Shown here piece after piece: positions 52,410 through 62,065 of a stretch of DNA of 64,000 bases. Numbering within the stretch: position 1 is the first letter of the stretch; every line of letters begins with the position of its first letter. A program made the translations under genes and the position numbers. This stretch comes from Halalkalicoccus sp. CGA53. Lineage in GTDB: Archaea > Halobacteriota > Halobacteria > Halobacteriales > Halalkalicoccaceae. The DNA lies in contig NZ_CP144125.1 of assembly GCF_036429475.1 (NCBI RefSeq), forward strand, positions 310,001 to 374,000. The letters are read 5' to 3'. The notes beneath the pieces were generated by a model, which ran no database searches, was not told where the DNA came from, and worked only from the letters and a program-made list of their open reading frames with translations.

Positions 52410-54010
52410 GGGCCCACGAGAGCCGGGAGGCGTTCGTCGAGCGGTTCGACGAGGTGGGAGACGAGCCGGTCGTCGCCTACCTCGAGGTCGCCCTCGACGT
52501 CGAGACGACGCCGCTGTCGGCGTACGCGGCGCTCACCGGTCGATCGTCCGATCTCGACGAGCCGGCGTACGCCTTCCTGCTGGAGAGCGCCGAGAAGGTG
52601 GCCTCTTCCGACCCGGACGGGGCGTTCCGACCCTCGACGGAGTCCGCGGATCGCCACGCCCGGTACTCGTTCGTCGGCTACGATCCGGACGCGGTCGTGA
52701 CCGCCGACCCCGATACCGTGACCGTCGAGAGCCTCTCCGACCCACGCCTGTCGGAGCTGCTGCGGGCGGACGCGGGGGGCGACGTCCTCGACGCGCTCTC
52801 GACGGCGCTGCCCGACCTCCCGCTCGTCGGTTTCCCCGAGACGGAGCGCCAGCTCCTCACCGGCGGCCTCGTGGGGTTTCTCGCCTACGACGCCGTCTAC
52901 GACCTCTTCCTCTCGGAGGTCGGCGTCGAGCGACCCCAGGACCTCCCACTGCCCGACGCGCGGTTCGTCCTCACGACGGCGACGCTCGTCTTCGACGAGG
53001 TCGCAGAGGAGGTCTCGCTCGTGTTCACCCCGGTGGTCTTCCCGGGAGACGACCCCGGAGCGATCTACGACGGTCTCCGCGAGGAGGTAGACCGCGTCAC
53101 CGAGGTCCTCTCGAACGCCGACGAGCCGCAGACCGGCGGGTTCACGAAGGAGCAAGAGCGCGCCGATCCGCGCGAGGCGTACGAAGACGCCGTCCGTGCG
53201 GCGAAAGAGCACGTCCTCGCGGGCGACATCTACCAGGGCGTGATCTCGCGCAAGCGCGAACTCGTCGGCGAGGTCGACCCGCTCGGGCTCTACGAGGCGT
53301 TGCGCGAGGTGAACCCCTCGCCGTACATGTACGTCCTCGACTTCGACGACCTCTCGATCGTCGGCGCGAGCCCCGAGACGCTCGTCTCCGTCCGGGGGGA
53401 CCTCGTGACGAGCAACCCGATCGCGGGCACCTGTTCCCGTGGGGCGAGCCCCGTCGAGGACCGCCGGCTGGCCGGCGAGATGCTCGCGGACGGCAAGGAA
53501 CGCGCCGAACACACGATGCTCGTCGACCTCGCACGAAACGACGTCCGGCGGGTTTCCGTACCTGGATCGGTCCGCGTCGACGAGTTCATGAACGTGCTCA
53601 AGTACAGCCACGTCCAGCACATCGAGTCGACCGTGACGGGTCGACTGCGCGAGGCGTGCGACGCCTTCGACGCGACGCGGGCGACCTTCCCTGCAGGAAC
53701 GCTCTCGGGCGCGCCGAAGGTCCGGGCGATGGAGATCATCGACGCGCTCGAGCGCGGACCGCGAGGGGTGTACGGCGGCGGTGTCGGGTACTACTCCTGG
53801 ACCGGCGACGCGGACGTGGCGATCGTGATCCGGACCGCGACGGTCGATCACGATGTCGAGGGCTCGGACCGGATCACCGTTCAGGCGGGGGCGGGGCTGG
53901 TCGCCGACAGCGATCCCGGTAGCGAGTACGAGGAGACCGAGAAGAAGATGGACGGCGTGCTCGCAGCGCTGCGGGCGATCGAGGCGGACGCCCCGGAGGT
54001 GCTCCGATGA
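52406..54010 (+). CDS. trpE: Anthranilate synthase component I
   Basis: A 534-residue chorismate-binding enzyme. The C-terminal half has GDIYQGVISRKRE, NPSPYMYVLDF, SNPIAGTCSRG, EHTMLVDLARND, the YSHVQHIESTVTG segment and FPAGTLSGAPKVRAMEII. It makes anthranilate from chorismate and glutamine-derived ammonia with TrpG. The first 100 residues carry the usual Trp-binding region for feedback inhibition (LLESAEK is present). It overlaps both neighbours by ATGA. Confidence 0.95.
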   Translation: MRAHESREAFVERFDEVGDEPVVAYLEVALDVETTPLSAYAALTGRSSDLDEPAYAFLLESAEKVASSDPDGAFRPSTESADRHARYSFVGYDPDAVVTADPDTVTVESLSDPRLSELLRADAGGDVLDALSTALPDLPLVGFPETERQLLTGGLVGFLAYDAVYDLFLSEVGVERPQDLPLPDARFVLTTATLVFDEVAEEVSLVFTPVVFPGDDPGAIYDGLREEVDRVTEVLSNADEPQTGGFTKEQERADPREAYEDAVRAAKEHVLAGDIYQGVISRKRELVGEVDPLGLYEALREVNPSPYMYVLDFDDLSIVGASPETLVSVRGDLVTSNPIAGTCSRGASPVEDRRLAGEMLADGKERAEHTMLVDLARNDVRRVSVPGSVRVDEFMNVLKYSHVQHIESTVTGRLREACDAFDATRATFPAGTLSGAPKVRAMEIIDALERGPRGVYGGGVGYYSWTGDADVAIVIRTATVDHDVEGSDRITVQAGAGLVADSDPGSEYEETEKKMDGVLAALRAIEADAPEVLR

Positions 54011-54603
54011 GCGTCCAGCGGGGAAAGCGGGTGCTCTTCGTCGACAACTTCGACTCCTTTACCTACAACCTCGTGGAGTACGTCTCCGAACACGGTGCGG
54101 AGACCGAGGTGCTCAGGAACACCGCGACGCTCTCGGACGTGCGAGACCGCGATCCGGATGCCATCGTGATCAGTCCGGGACCGGGCCACCCGGAGAACGA
54201 CCGCGACGTCGGCGTCACGGTCCCGGTGCTGCGCGAGGTGAGTCCCGAGATTCCCACTCTCGGGGTATGTCTCGGGCTCGAAGCGGCGGTCTACGCCTAC
54301 GGCGGGACGATCGGTCGCGCGCCGGAGCCGATCCACGGCAAGGCCTTCTCGATAGAACACGACGGGAAGGGGGTGTTCGCCGGGCTCGAACAGGGCTTTC
54401 AGGCCGGGCGGTATCACTCGCTGATCGCGACCGAAGTACCGGAGTGTTTCGAGGTGAGCGCGACGACCGACCACGGGGGGAGCGAACTCGTGATGGGGGT
54501 GCGCCACCGCGAGTACCCGATCGAGTGCGTGCAGTTCCACCCCGAGAGCGTGCTCACGGCGGTCGGCCACGACGTGATCGCGAACTTCCTTCGACGTGTC
54601 TGA
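54007..54603 (+). CDS. trpG: Anthranilate synthase component II (glutamine amidotransferase)
   Basis: A 198-residue amidotransferase. DNFDSFTYNLVEY, SPGPGHPEN, the nucleophile in GVCLGLEAAVYAYGG and the His-x-Glu of QFHPESV are intact. It supplies ammonia to TrpE. It is last in trpDFEG. No trpC, trpA or trpB is in the window. Confidence 0.95.
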   Translation: MSVQRGKRVLFVDNFDSFTYNLVEYVSEHGAETEVLRNTATLSDVRDRDPDAIVISPGPGHPENDRDVGVTVPVLREVSPEIPTLGVCLGLEAAVYAYGGTIGRAPEPIHGKAFSIEHDGKGVFAGLEQGFQAGRYHSLIATEVPECFEVSATTDHGGSELVMGVRHREYPIECVQFHPESVLTAVGHDVIANFLRRV

Positions 54604-54606
54604 TAT

Positions 54607-54789
54607 CTAGAAAGCGAGCGTCCCGGCGGCGACGGCCGCCCCGACGACGACGCTCGCGACCAGCGCAAGTTTCCAAGCGAGGTTCAGTACCATCCGGGTG
54701 ACCGCGATTGCCACCGCGGCGGCCAGCAGACCGCCTAACAGCAGCAACGGGTCGACTCCCAGGACCAGCGGGGACGAACTGTCGAACAT
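54607..54789 (-). CDS. Small two-helix membrane protein
   Basis: A 60-residue protein with two hydrophobic segments (about 8-30 and 36-58) and little else. The ATG at 54787-54789 is chosen because upstream sequence is not coding-like. It ends 4 bp after the convergent trpG. Function unknown. Confidence 0.5.
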   Translation of the reverse strand: MFDSSSPLVLGVDPLLLLGGLLAAAVAIAVTRMVLNLAWKLALVASVVVGAAVAAGTLAF

Positions 54790-55132
54790 ACTCGCGAATA
54801 AACATCGGAAATAATAAGCTTGTTCCCTAGAGCGAGCGGTCCGTCTCCAGATATGAGTGGTCGAGAGTATACACGTCTTAGACCCCCAGTTTTCGGAATT
54901 CAGCACTTCCATGGACGCCCTGCCACACATCCATCGACGTACTCGTTCCACGATACGAATCCTTCCCGATCTCCTTCACTTTCACCCCGCTCTGAGCAGA
55001 CTTATTACCTCCCCGCCAGTACCTACGGTCAGACGAAGCCACGGCCATCTGGCCGGTCACTGACCGACCAGAGGGATCACAGACAAGCACACTTGCATTA
55101 GAGAAAACAAAGTTTATGAGAGGCCCATCAGT
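54790..55132. other. Intergenic stretch upstream of ribonucleotide reductase
   Basis: No supported gene. The DNA is richer in A+T than the surroundings. It holds aaataataagctt (minus-strand promoter for the small membrane protein) and gaaaacaaagtttatga near 55102-55118, the likely promoter of the downstream transcript. Confidence 0.45.
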
Positions 55133-55231
55133 ATGCATTCGGCGTCACAGATGATTCGGACCCACCAGTACGCCGGTCGCAGGATCGCCCGACTGCACCG
55201 CCTACACACGACGACGGAGGTGTGCGCGTGA
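55133..55231 (+). CDS. Possible 32-residue leader ORF of the reductase gene
   Basis: ATG 55133 to TGA 55231 encodes MHSASQMIRTHQYAGRRIAR and 12 more residues, a basic peptide unlike haloarchaeal proteins. Its stop overlaps the reductase GTG start as GTGA. It may couple translation rather than make a functional protein. Confidence 0.3.
   Translation: MHSASQMIRTHQYAGRRIARLHRLHTTTEVCA
55216..55220 (+). promoter_or_regulatory. Shine-Dalgarno site of the reductase gene
   Basis: GGAGG lies 7 nt before GTG 55228 and favours that start over GTG 55222. Confidence 0.55.
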
Positions 55232-58200
55232 GTCGCGCGGACCCCTCGGCCGAGGAGATAACCCTGCCGATCAAGCGCACCGACGGGGAGACGCTGGAAG
55301 AGCGGATGACCGCCACCGCCTACGAGAACATCCTCCCCGCGCGCTACCTCCGGAAGGACGCGGAGGGCAATCTGACGGAGACCCAGGAGGAGCTCTTCGA
55401 GCGCGTCGCGAAGAACGTCGCGCTCGCGGAGGCGGTCTTCGAGGCCGAGCGACTCGGCCGCGAGGTCGTGGTTCGACCCGACCAGGTGAAGCCGGGCCAC
55501 CCGCGCCGTGACGAACTCGCCGCGGAGGTCTTCGGGATGGGCGTCACGGTCGACTCCGACGCGGAGACCGCGCTCACCGATCGGAACGTCTCGAAGTTCG
55601 CCTACGAGACGGTCGTCCCCGAACTCCCCGAGGAGATCAGAGCGCACGTCGAGGGCGTCGCCGCCCGGTTCCAGGAGCAGATGGAACAGCTCTCGTTCGT
55701 CCCGAACTCGCCGACGTTAATGAACGCGGGCGACGAACTCCAGCAGCTCTCTGCGTGTTTCGTCGACTCCCCGGGCGACGACCTCACCGACATCCACCAG
55801 ACGGCGAAGGAGGCCGCGGAGGTCTTCCAGTCGGGCGGCGGGATGGGCTACGCCTTCTGGCAGCTTCGACCCTACGGCGACGCGGTCGGCAGTACGGGAG
55901 GGATCGCGAGCGGTCCGATCACGTTCATGCGCACCTTCGACCAGATGTGCGAGACGATCGCGCAGGGCGGTACGCGGCGGGGGGCACAGATGGGCGTCAT
56001 GCGGGTTTCGCACCCGGACGTCATCGAGTTCATCCACGCGAAGAACAAGGACGTCTCGCTGGCGCACACCCTCCGCCTGAACGACCCCGACGACTACACC
56101 TACACCACCTTCGGCGAGGCGTTAGAGGAGGCGCGCGAGCTGATCGACGAGGACGGTCGCGTTCCGAAACACCTCAGAAACGCCGTCGAGGGTCACCTGT
56201 CCAACTTCAACATCTCCGTCGGAGTCACCGACGACTTCATGGAGGCGCTTTACGCCGACGAGGAGTTCACGTTCACGAATCCCCGTACGGAGAAACCGCA
56301 CGTCGCGACGGCCGAGACGAAGGAGATGTACGACCGCTACGGTCTCGGGGGCTACGTCGAGGTCGGCGAGGAGTTCTCGATTCCCGCGCGCGAGATCTGG
56401 GACCGGATCGTCTCGGGAGCCTACGAGAACGGCGAGCCGGGCGTGATCTACCTCGAACGGGTGAACAAACAGCACTCCTTCGACGTCGAGGAGCACCCCG
56501 ACCACCGGATCCTCGCGACGAATCCCTGTGGCGAACAGCCGTTGGAGGAGTACGAGGCGTGTAACCTCGGGCACATCAACCTCTCGACGCTCGCGGCGCT
56601 CGACGCGCCGGACTGGCGGGTCTGGTCCGCCGAGCACGGCGAGGAGTACGACACACACGAGGAGGCCGTCGACGCGTTCCTCGCCGAGGCGATGGACTGG
56701 GAGACCTTCGACGAGCGGATCGACCTCGGAACCCGGTTCCTGGAGGACGTCGTGACGATGAGCGACTTCCCGATCCCGGAGATCGAGGAGAAGGTACGCG
56801 AGATGCGCAAGATCGGGCTGGGGATCATGGGGCTGGCCCAGCTCTACATCCAGCTCGGGGTGCGCTACGGGTCGGACGCCGGAAACGAGATCGCCCGCCA
56901 GCTGATGACACACATCAACCACGAGTCGAAACGGACGAGCCACGAACTCGCCGAGGAGCGCGGGAGCTTCGCCGACTGGGCCGACTCGAAGTACGCCGAT
57001 CCGACTCGGTACCGGGAGTGGTTCGAACACCACACGGGCGAGAGCGCCGACGACTGGGCGGAGGGCTACCCGATCCGCAACCACAACACGACGACGATCG
57101 CCCCCACCGGAACGACGAGCATGGTCGGCAACACGACCGGTGGCTGCGAGCCGATCTACAACGTCGCCTACTACAAGAACGTCTCGGACGACGTCCAGGG
57201 CGACGAGATGCTCGTCGAGTTCGACGACTACTTCCTCAGGGTACTCGAAGCGAACGGGATCGACGTCGACGAGGTCAAACGAGAGGCCCAGGAACAGATG
57301 GCGGCCAACGAGTTCGACGGCGTCGCCTCGCTCTCGACGGTACCGGACGCCATCTCGGAGCTGTTCGTGGTGACTGCCGATCTCACGGGCAAGGACCACG
57401 CGGCGGTCCAGTGTGCGTGTCAGGCCGGCGTCGACAGCGCCATCTCGAAGACCTGTAACTTCCCGAACAGCGCGAGCAAGGAGGACATGGACGAGGTGTA
57501 CCGCTACATCTACGACAACGACGGGAAGGGCGTCACCGTCTACCGCGACGGCACGCGCTCGAAGCAGGTGCTGACCACGCGCGCGGACAACGCCGAGTTC
57601 GCCGACGAGGAGGAGGCCGCGGAGACCCTCGTCGCGGGGATCGAGGAGGTCTTCGGCGGGCTGGAGGGCTTCCTCTCGAACGAGGAGGTCCGGGCGGTCC
57701 TCGGCGACGAGCTCGAGGGCCTCGGCGAGCCCCGGACGTACGCGGAGAAGAAGACCCGACCGGACCAGCTCCACGGCGTCACCCAGCGGATCGACACCGG
57801 CTACGGGAAGGTGTACGTGACGATAAACGAGGATCCGGGTACGGGCGAGCCGTTCGAGCTGTTCGCGAACACCGGCCACTCCGGCGGGTTCACCAACTCC
57901 TTCACCGACGCGCTCGCGAAGACCATCTCGGTGGCGCTTCGCTCGGGCGTGGACCCGTACGAGATCGTCGACAAGCTCCAGGGGATCAGAAGTCCCAAGG
58001 TCGCCTGGGACAAGGGCGAGCAGATCAACTCGATCCCCGACGCGTTCGGGACCGCGCTCCGGCGGTACCTCGACGACGAGATCGACCGGACGTTCCCCCA
58101 GCAGCGAACGCTCGAGGAGACGACCGAGAAGAGTCCAGCGGTCGAACCGGAGGAGACGGAGACCGACGGCGGCGCGACGGCGGCCGACGAGAACCGCGAC

Positions 58201-58320
58201 GTCACCCAGGACCTGATCGACGCGGGCGAGAGCCCCGAGTGTCCCGACTGCGGGTCGATGACGCTCTACTACTCCGAGGGCTGTAAGACGTGCGAGTCCT
58301 GCGGCTGGTCGGAGTGCTGA
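55228..58320 (+). CDS. nrdJ: Adenosylcobalamin-dependent (class II) ribonucleotide reductase
   Basis: A 1030-residue class II reductase. Substrate-site and catalytic elements are visible: NSPTLMNAG, LSACFVDSP, the active-site NPCGEQPLEEYEACNLGHINLS, and PTGTTSMVGNTTGGCEPIYNV. The C-terminal 35 residues carry a Cys-rich tail (CPDCG and CKTCESCGWSEC) that likely shuttles electrons. It makes deoxyribonucleotides without oxygen. It is preceded by an SD site and an overlapping short ORF. No cobalamin riboswitch is recognised. Confidence 0.95.
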   Translation: MSRADPSAEEITLPIKRTDGETLEERMTATAYENILPARYLRKDAEGNLTETQEELFERVAKNVALAEAVFEAERLGREVVVRPDQVKPGHPRRDELAAEVFGMGVTVDSDAETALTDRNVSKFAYETVVPELPEEIRAHVEGVAARFQEQMEQLSFVPNSPTLMNAGDELQQLSACFVDSPGDDLTDIHQTAKEAAEVFQSGGGMGYAFWQLRPYGDAVGSTGGIASGPITFMRTFDQMCETIAQGGTRRGAQMGVMRVSHPDVIEFIHAKNKDVSLAHTLRLNDPDDYTYTTFGEALEEARELIDEDGRVPKHLRNAVEGHLSNFNISVGVTDDFMEALYADEEFTFTNPRTEKPHVATAETKEMYDRYGLGGYVEVGEEFSIPAREIWDRIVSGAYENGEPGVIYLERVNKQHSFDVEEHPDHRILATNPCGEQPLEEYEACNLGHINLSTLAALDAPDWRVWSAEHGEEYDTHEEAVDAFLAEAMDWETFDERIDLGTRFLEDVVTMSDFPIPEIEEKVREMRKIGLGIMGLAQLYIQLGVRYGSDAGNEIARQLMTHINHESKRTSHELAEERGSFADWADSKYADPTRYREWFEHHTGESADDWAEGYPIRNHNTTTIAPTGTTSMVGNTTGGCEPIYNVAYYKNVSDDVQGDEMLVEFDDYFLRVLEANGIDVDEVKREAQEQMAANEFDGVASLSTVPDAISELFVVTADLTGKDHAAVQCACQAGVDSAISKTCNFPNSASKEDMDEVYRYIYDNDGKGVTVYRDGTRSKQVLTTRADNAEFADEEEAAETLVAGIEEVFGGLEGFLSNEEVRAVLGDELEGLGEPRTYAEKKTRPDQLHGVTQRIDTGYGKVYVTINEDPGTGEPFELFANTGHSGGFTNSFTDALAKTISVALRSGVDPYEIVDKLQGIRSPKVAWDKGEQINSIPDAFGTALRRYLDDEIDRTFPQQRTLEETTEKSPAVEPEETETDGGATAADENRDVTQDLIDAGESPECPDCGSMTLYYSEGCKTCESCGWSEC

Positions 58321-58400
58321 GCGGGCGCTGAGCCAGGGGAGCCGTCGACCGACCCCCGGTCGATATCAACGTTTACTACCGGCCCCTGCGGATCGGAGCC

Positions 58401-59741
58401 ATGGACCGCGATCGCGTCGAACCGTCGGTTTCCGCGCTCTCCGGGGAGAACAGCGAGGCCTGGATCGAGTACCACCACCGTCACGCCGCGCCGAGCGAGT
58501 ACTCCCACGAGTTCGTCTGGGACGTCACCGCCGACGCGGAGGGCCCGTTCTGCACCGACGTCGACGGGAACGTCTTCCTCGATTTCACCTGTCACATCGG
58601 AGCCGCTCCGCTGGGCTACAACAACCAGAAAGTGCTCGACCCGCTGTCGGAGTTCGACCTCGTCGATCCGCTGAAGATCGCCGGCCAGGACTTCTACCTC
58701 GGGTCGGGACCGACGCCCGACGAGGGAGCGATCCCGGGGCCGAGCCACCTGATGGAACGACTCTGTGAGCTGAGCAGCGAGTACGGGATGGACACGGTGT
58801 TCCTCTCGAACTCGGGCGCGGAGGCGATCGAGAACGCGGTGAAGATCTGTCAGGCGAACACGCGCGGGAAGTACGGCGTGACCTTTCTCGGTGGGTTCCA
58901 CGGCCGTACCCTCGCGACGCTCTCGCTCACGCGGACGAAGTCGGTCTACACGCGCAGTTACGCGGAGGTCTCGGGGACGCGGACGCTGCCGTTCTGCGAG
59001 GACCGGACCTGCTCGCGCGAGACGTGTTCGTGTGGCTTCTTCGCGGGCGACCGCTCGGCGTTCGAACGCCTGCTCGAACCCGAGGGCGGCTATATCGATC
59101 CCTCCGAAGTCGCCTACGCGATCGTCGAGCCGATCCAGGGCGTCGGAGGGTACAACTTCCCGAGCGAGCCGTTCATGGACGAACTCGCGCGGGTCTGTTC
59201 GGAGCACGGGATTCACCTGATCGTCGACGAGATCCAGACCGGCGTGGGGAGGACCGGAAAGATGTGGGCCTCGGATCACTACGCGATCGAACCGGACGTG
59301 ATCTGTAGCGCGAAGGCGCTTCGCTCGGCGGCGACGATCTCCCGCGAGGAGCTCTTCCCGAAGGCGAAAAACCGCATCGGCTCGACCTGGGGCGGCGGCG
59401 ACGTCCTCGCGGCCGCACAGGGCGTGCTCACGCTCGACGCGATCGAGGAGTACGACCTGATGGGTAACGCCACCGAACGAGGGCGGCAGGCGACGGAGCT
59501 GCTGGAGGAGGCGGATCTGCCCGGGGTCGTGGACCTCCGGGGGCTCGGGCTGTTGCTCGCCGTCGAGTTCGACACGCCGGATCGACGCGGTGCCGTGGTC
59601 GAGGCGGCGCTCGAACGCGGCCTGCTCACCCTCGGCTGCGGGAAGAAGACGATCCGGCTACTGCCGCCGCTCGACGTCACCGAACGCGAGATCGAGCTCG
59701 GGATCTCGATCCTCGTCGACGCGATCGAGGCGACGGCCTGA
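58401..59741 (+). CDS. Class III aminotransferase, probable diaminobutyrate transaminase (DoeD-like)
   Basis: A 446-residue PLP enzyme. LSNSGAEAIENAVKI binds phosphate, IVEPIQGVGG and IVDEIQTGVGRTGK bracket the PLP-ring Asp, and the PLP lysine is in ICSAKALRSA. A Cys-rich insert (CEDRTCSRETCSC) precedes the EPIQG motif, as in the aminotransferase at 12773. Followed directly by a DoeA-type gene on the same strand, it may transaminate 2,4-diaminobutyrate in ectoine breakdown. Other omega-amino acids are possible. Confidence 0.75.
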   Translation: MDRDRVEPSVSALSGENSEAWIEYHHRHAAPSEYSHEFVWDVTADAEGPFCTDVDGNVFLDFTCHIGAAPLGYNNQKVLDPLSEFDLVDPLKIAGQDFYLGSGPTPDEGAIPGPSHLMERLCELSSEYGMDTVFLSNSGAEAIENAVKICQANTRGKYGVTFLGGFHGRTLATLSLTRTKSVYTRSYAEVSGTRTLPFCEDRTCSRETCSCGFFAGDRSAFERLLEPEGGYIDPSEVAYAIVEPIQGVGGYNFPSEPFMDELARVCSEHGIHLIVDEIQTGVGRTGKMWASDHYAIEPDVICSAKALRSAATISREELFPKAKNRIGSTWGGGDVLAAAQGVLTLDAIEEYDLMGNATERGRQATELLEEADLPGVVDLRGLGLLLAVEFDTPDRRGAVVEAALERGLLTLGCGKKTIRLLPPLDVTEREIELGISILVDAIEATA

Positions 59742-59803
59742 ACCCCGGTGTAGTTCGATCGCCGGTGAGCACAGTATAAGTGGTCGGATCGTGAGAGGTT
59801 CGC

Positions 59804-60976
59804 ATGAACCCGTTCGAACGATCCGAGTACGAGCGCCGCGTCGAGGTGACGAAAGAACGGATGCGAGAGGAGGGTGTCGAGACGCTCTTTCTCTCGGATC
59901 CGGCGAACATGAACTACCTCGCCGGCTACGACGGCTGGTCCTTCTACGTCCACCAGGGCGTGATCGTTTCCCTCGAACTCGACCAGCCGGTCTGGATCGG
60001 CCGCGAGATGGACAGAAACGGCGCGCGGGCGACCGTCTGGATCGACGAGGAGAACGTCCACTCCTACAGCGACGACCACGTCCACTCGCCGGTCGGGAAA
60101 CACCCGATGGACGCCGTCGCCACCCTCCTCTCGGATCTCGGCCTCGACGCGACGACCATCGGCGTCGAGATGGACGCCTCGTACTACACCGCCCGCTCGC
60201 ACGAACGACTGCGCGAGCACCTCCCGAACGCGACGTTCACCGACGCGACACTGCTCGTCGGCTGGGTTCGCATCGTGAAGTCGGAGGCCGAACTCGCGCT
60301 GATGGAGCAGGCGGCCGAGCTCTCCGAGCGGGCGATGCGCGCCGGGATCGAGGCGATCGGCGCGGGCGTTCCGGAATCGGAGGTCGCGGCGGAGATCTAC
60401 CACACGCTGATCGCCGGCACCGACGAGTTCGGCGGCGACTACCCCTCGATCGTCCCGCTTATGCCCTCCGGCGAGCACACCGGGACGCCACATCTCACCT
60501 GGTCGGACGAGCCCTTTTCGGAGGGCGATCCCGTCATCATCGAGCTCTCGGGATGTCGCCACCGGTACCACTCGCCGCTCGCCCGGACGGCCGTGATCGG
60601 CGAGCCAGGAGAGGAGATGCGACACGTCGCGGACGTCGTCGTCGAGGGGCTGGAAGCGGCGATCGGCGAGGCGAAACCGGGGGTCACCTGCGAGGCGGTC
60701 GAGCGGGCCTGGCGCGAGACGATCGCCGAACACGGCATCGAGAAGGAGTCGCGGATCGGCTACTCGATGGGACTGGGCTACCCGCCGGACTGGGGCGAAC
60801 ACACGGCGAGCCTGCGCCCGCAGGACGAGACGGTGTTGGAGGAGAACATGACGTTCCACGTCATCCCCGGGATCTGGTTCGACGAGTTCGGCGTCGAGAT
60901 CAGCGAGACGATCCGCGTGACCGAAACCGGTGCGGAGGCGCTCGCGTCGTTCCCGAGAGAGCTGTTCTCGGTCTGA
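59804..60976 (+). CDS. doeA: Ectoine hydrolase DoeA/EutD-like (M24 fold)
   Basis: A 390-residue M24 (creatinase-fold) protein. DPANMNYLAGYDGWSFYVHQG, GGDYPSIVPLMPSGEHTGTP, PHLTW, GYPPDWGEHTASLRP and MTFHVIPGIW match what I remember of bacterial DoeA/EutD. The metal ligands of M24 peptidases are replaced (ELSGCRHRYHSPLART where peptidases have two Asp), as in DoeA, which does not need metal. DoeA opens the ectoine ring to N-acetyl-diaminobutyrate. It lies 62 bp after the aminotransferase. Confidence 0.85.
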   Translation: MNPFERSEYERRVEVTKERMREEGVETLFLSDPANMNYLAGYDGWSFYVHQGVIVSLELDQPVWIGREMDRNGARATVWIDEENVHSYSDDHVHSPVGKHPMDAVATLLSDLGLDATTIGVEMDASYYTARSHERLREHLPNATFTDATLLVGWVRIVKSEAELALMEQAAELSERAMRAGIEAIGAGVPESEVAAEIYHTLIAGTDEFGGDYPSIVPLMPSGEHTGTPHLTWSDEPFSEGDPVIIELSGCRHRYHSPLARTAVIGEPGEEMRHVADVVVEGLEAAIGEAKPGVTCEAVERAWRETIAEHGIEKESRIGYSMGLGYPPDWGEHTASLRPQDETVLEENMTFHVIPGIWFDEFGVEISETIRVTETGAEALASFPRELFSV

Positions 60977-60986
60977 TCGCGGGGTC

Positions 60987-61973
60987 CTACCGTCCAGGCG
61001 CGGAGACGACGTTCTCCAGCCCCTCGAACGACCCCGTCTCCTCCAGTCGCCGGACGTTCCCCGCGACGATCTCCGCCAGCCGCTCCCAGTGACTGGGGGT
61101 ATGGCCGCCCGTGTGTGGCGTGATGAGCACGTTCTCGAAGCGCCAGAGCGGGTGCTCCGGGGGAAGCGGTTCGGGATCGGTGACGTCGAGGGCCGCCCCC
61201 CGGATCGCGTTCACCTGAATCGCGCTCACGAGCGCGTCGGTGTCGACGATCGGTCCACGGGCGGTGTTGATCACGACCGCCTCCGGGGGGAGGGTGGCGA
61301 ACTCCGCCTCACCGATCAGCCCTCTGGTCTCCTCCGTGAGCGGGCAGGCGATCACGAGGTACCCGGTGCGCGAGAGCGCCTCGTGCAGGTGGTCCTGGTC
61401 GAAGCCGATCACCTCGTCGGTCGGTCCGCCCTTCTCAGGCGTGTACCTGACGCCCACCGTCTCGACCTCGAACCCCTCCAGTCGAGCCGCGACCGCCCGG
61501 CCGATCGAGCCGAGTCCGACGATCGTCACGGTCGAGCCGCAGAGTTCGTGCGACCGGAAGTGTCGCCACTCGTGGTTCTGCTTCCTGCGCCAGCCCTCGT
61601 GGAGTCGCCGGGCGAAGACGAGCATGTTGCCGACCGTCGCCTCGGCGATCCCCGGCGCGTGGATCCCGCCCGCGTTCGTCACCGCGATACCCCGCCGCTC
61701 GATCTCGTCCATCGGGAGGTGCTCGGTGCCGGCGAACGCACACGCGAACAGCTCGAGTTGCTCCGCCCGTTCGAGCAGCGTCTCGTCGATCCCGACGCCG
61801 GTGACGATCCTCGCACCGGCGACCAGTTCTCGCTCCTCGCGCGGTGTCCGTGCCAGTGCGAGCTCGTGGCCCGGCAGTCGTTCGCGTAGCTCCTCGGCGT
61901 ACGGCTCCATCGCGAGTCCCTCGGTTCCCTCGCGCAACACGACGATATCCGGTTCTCTCCCTTCGGCGGTCAT
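60987..61973 (-). CDS. D-2-hydroxyacid dehydrogenase
   Basis: A 328-residue enzyme. NAD-binding GLGSIGRAV and the catalytic set NTARGPIVD (Arg), ALDVTDPEPLP (Glu) and ITPHTGGHT (His) are intact. It would reduce a 2-keto acid or oxidise a D-2-hydroxy acid. Lying inside the ectoine island on the opposite strand, it may act on a side product; nothing in the sequence fixes the substrate. Start ATG 61973; an upstream ATG would add 16 residues. Confidence 0.88.
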   Translation of the reverse strand: MTAEGREPDIVVLREGTEGLAMEPYAEELRERLPGHELALARTPREERELVAGARIVTGVGIDETLLERAEQLELFACAFAGTEHLPMDEIERRGIAVTNAGGIHAPGIAEATVGNMLVFARRLHEGWRRKQNHEWRHFRSHELCGSTVTIVGLGSIGRAVAARLEGFEVETVGVRYTPEKGGPTDEVIGFDQDHLHEALSRTGYLVIACPLTEETRGLIGEAEFATLPPEAVVINTARGPIVDTDALVSAIQVNAIRGAALDVTDPEPLPPEHPLWRFENVLITPHTGGHTPSHWERLAEIVAGNVRRLEETGSFEGLENVVSAPGR

Positions 61974-62065
61974 CGCCCTCGGGTTCACACCCGGCCGACC
62001 AAAACGTTCGCCTCCCGGCACGCTCTCGCGACGAGTTATAGGGACCTGGAACGAAGCCTCGACCG

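Noticed and set aside
54878-55138. An 86-codon minus-strand frame upstream of the reductase
   Set aside because: The product lacks haloarchaeal acidity and motifs, and the region looks like promoter DNA.
54840-55227. Cobalamin riboswitch before the B12-dependent reductase
   Set aside because: No B12-box-like conserved core was found by eye; only a promoter and a short ORF are visible.
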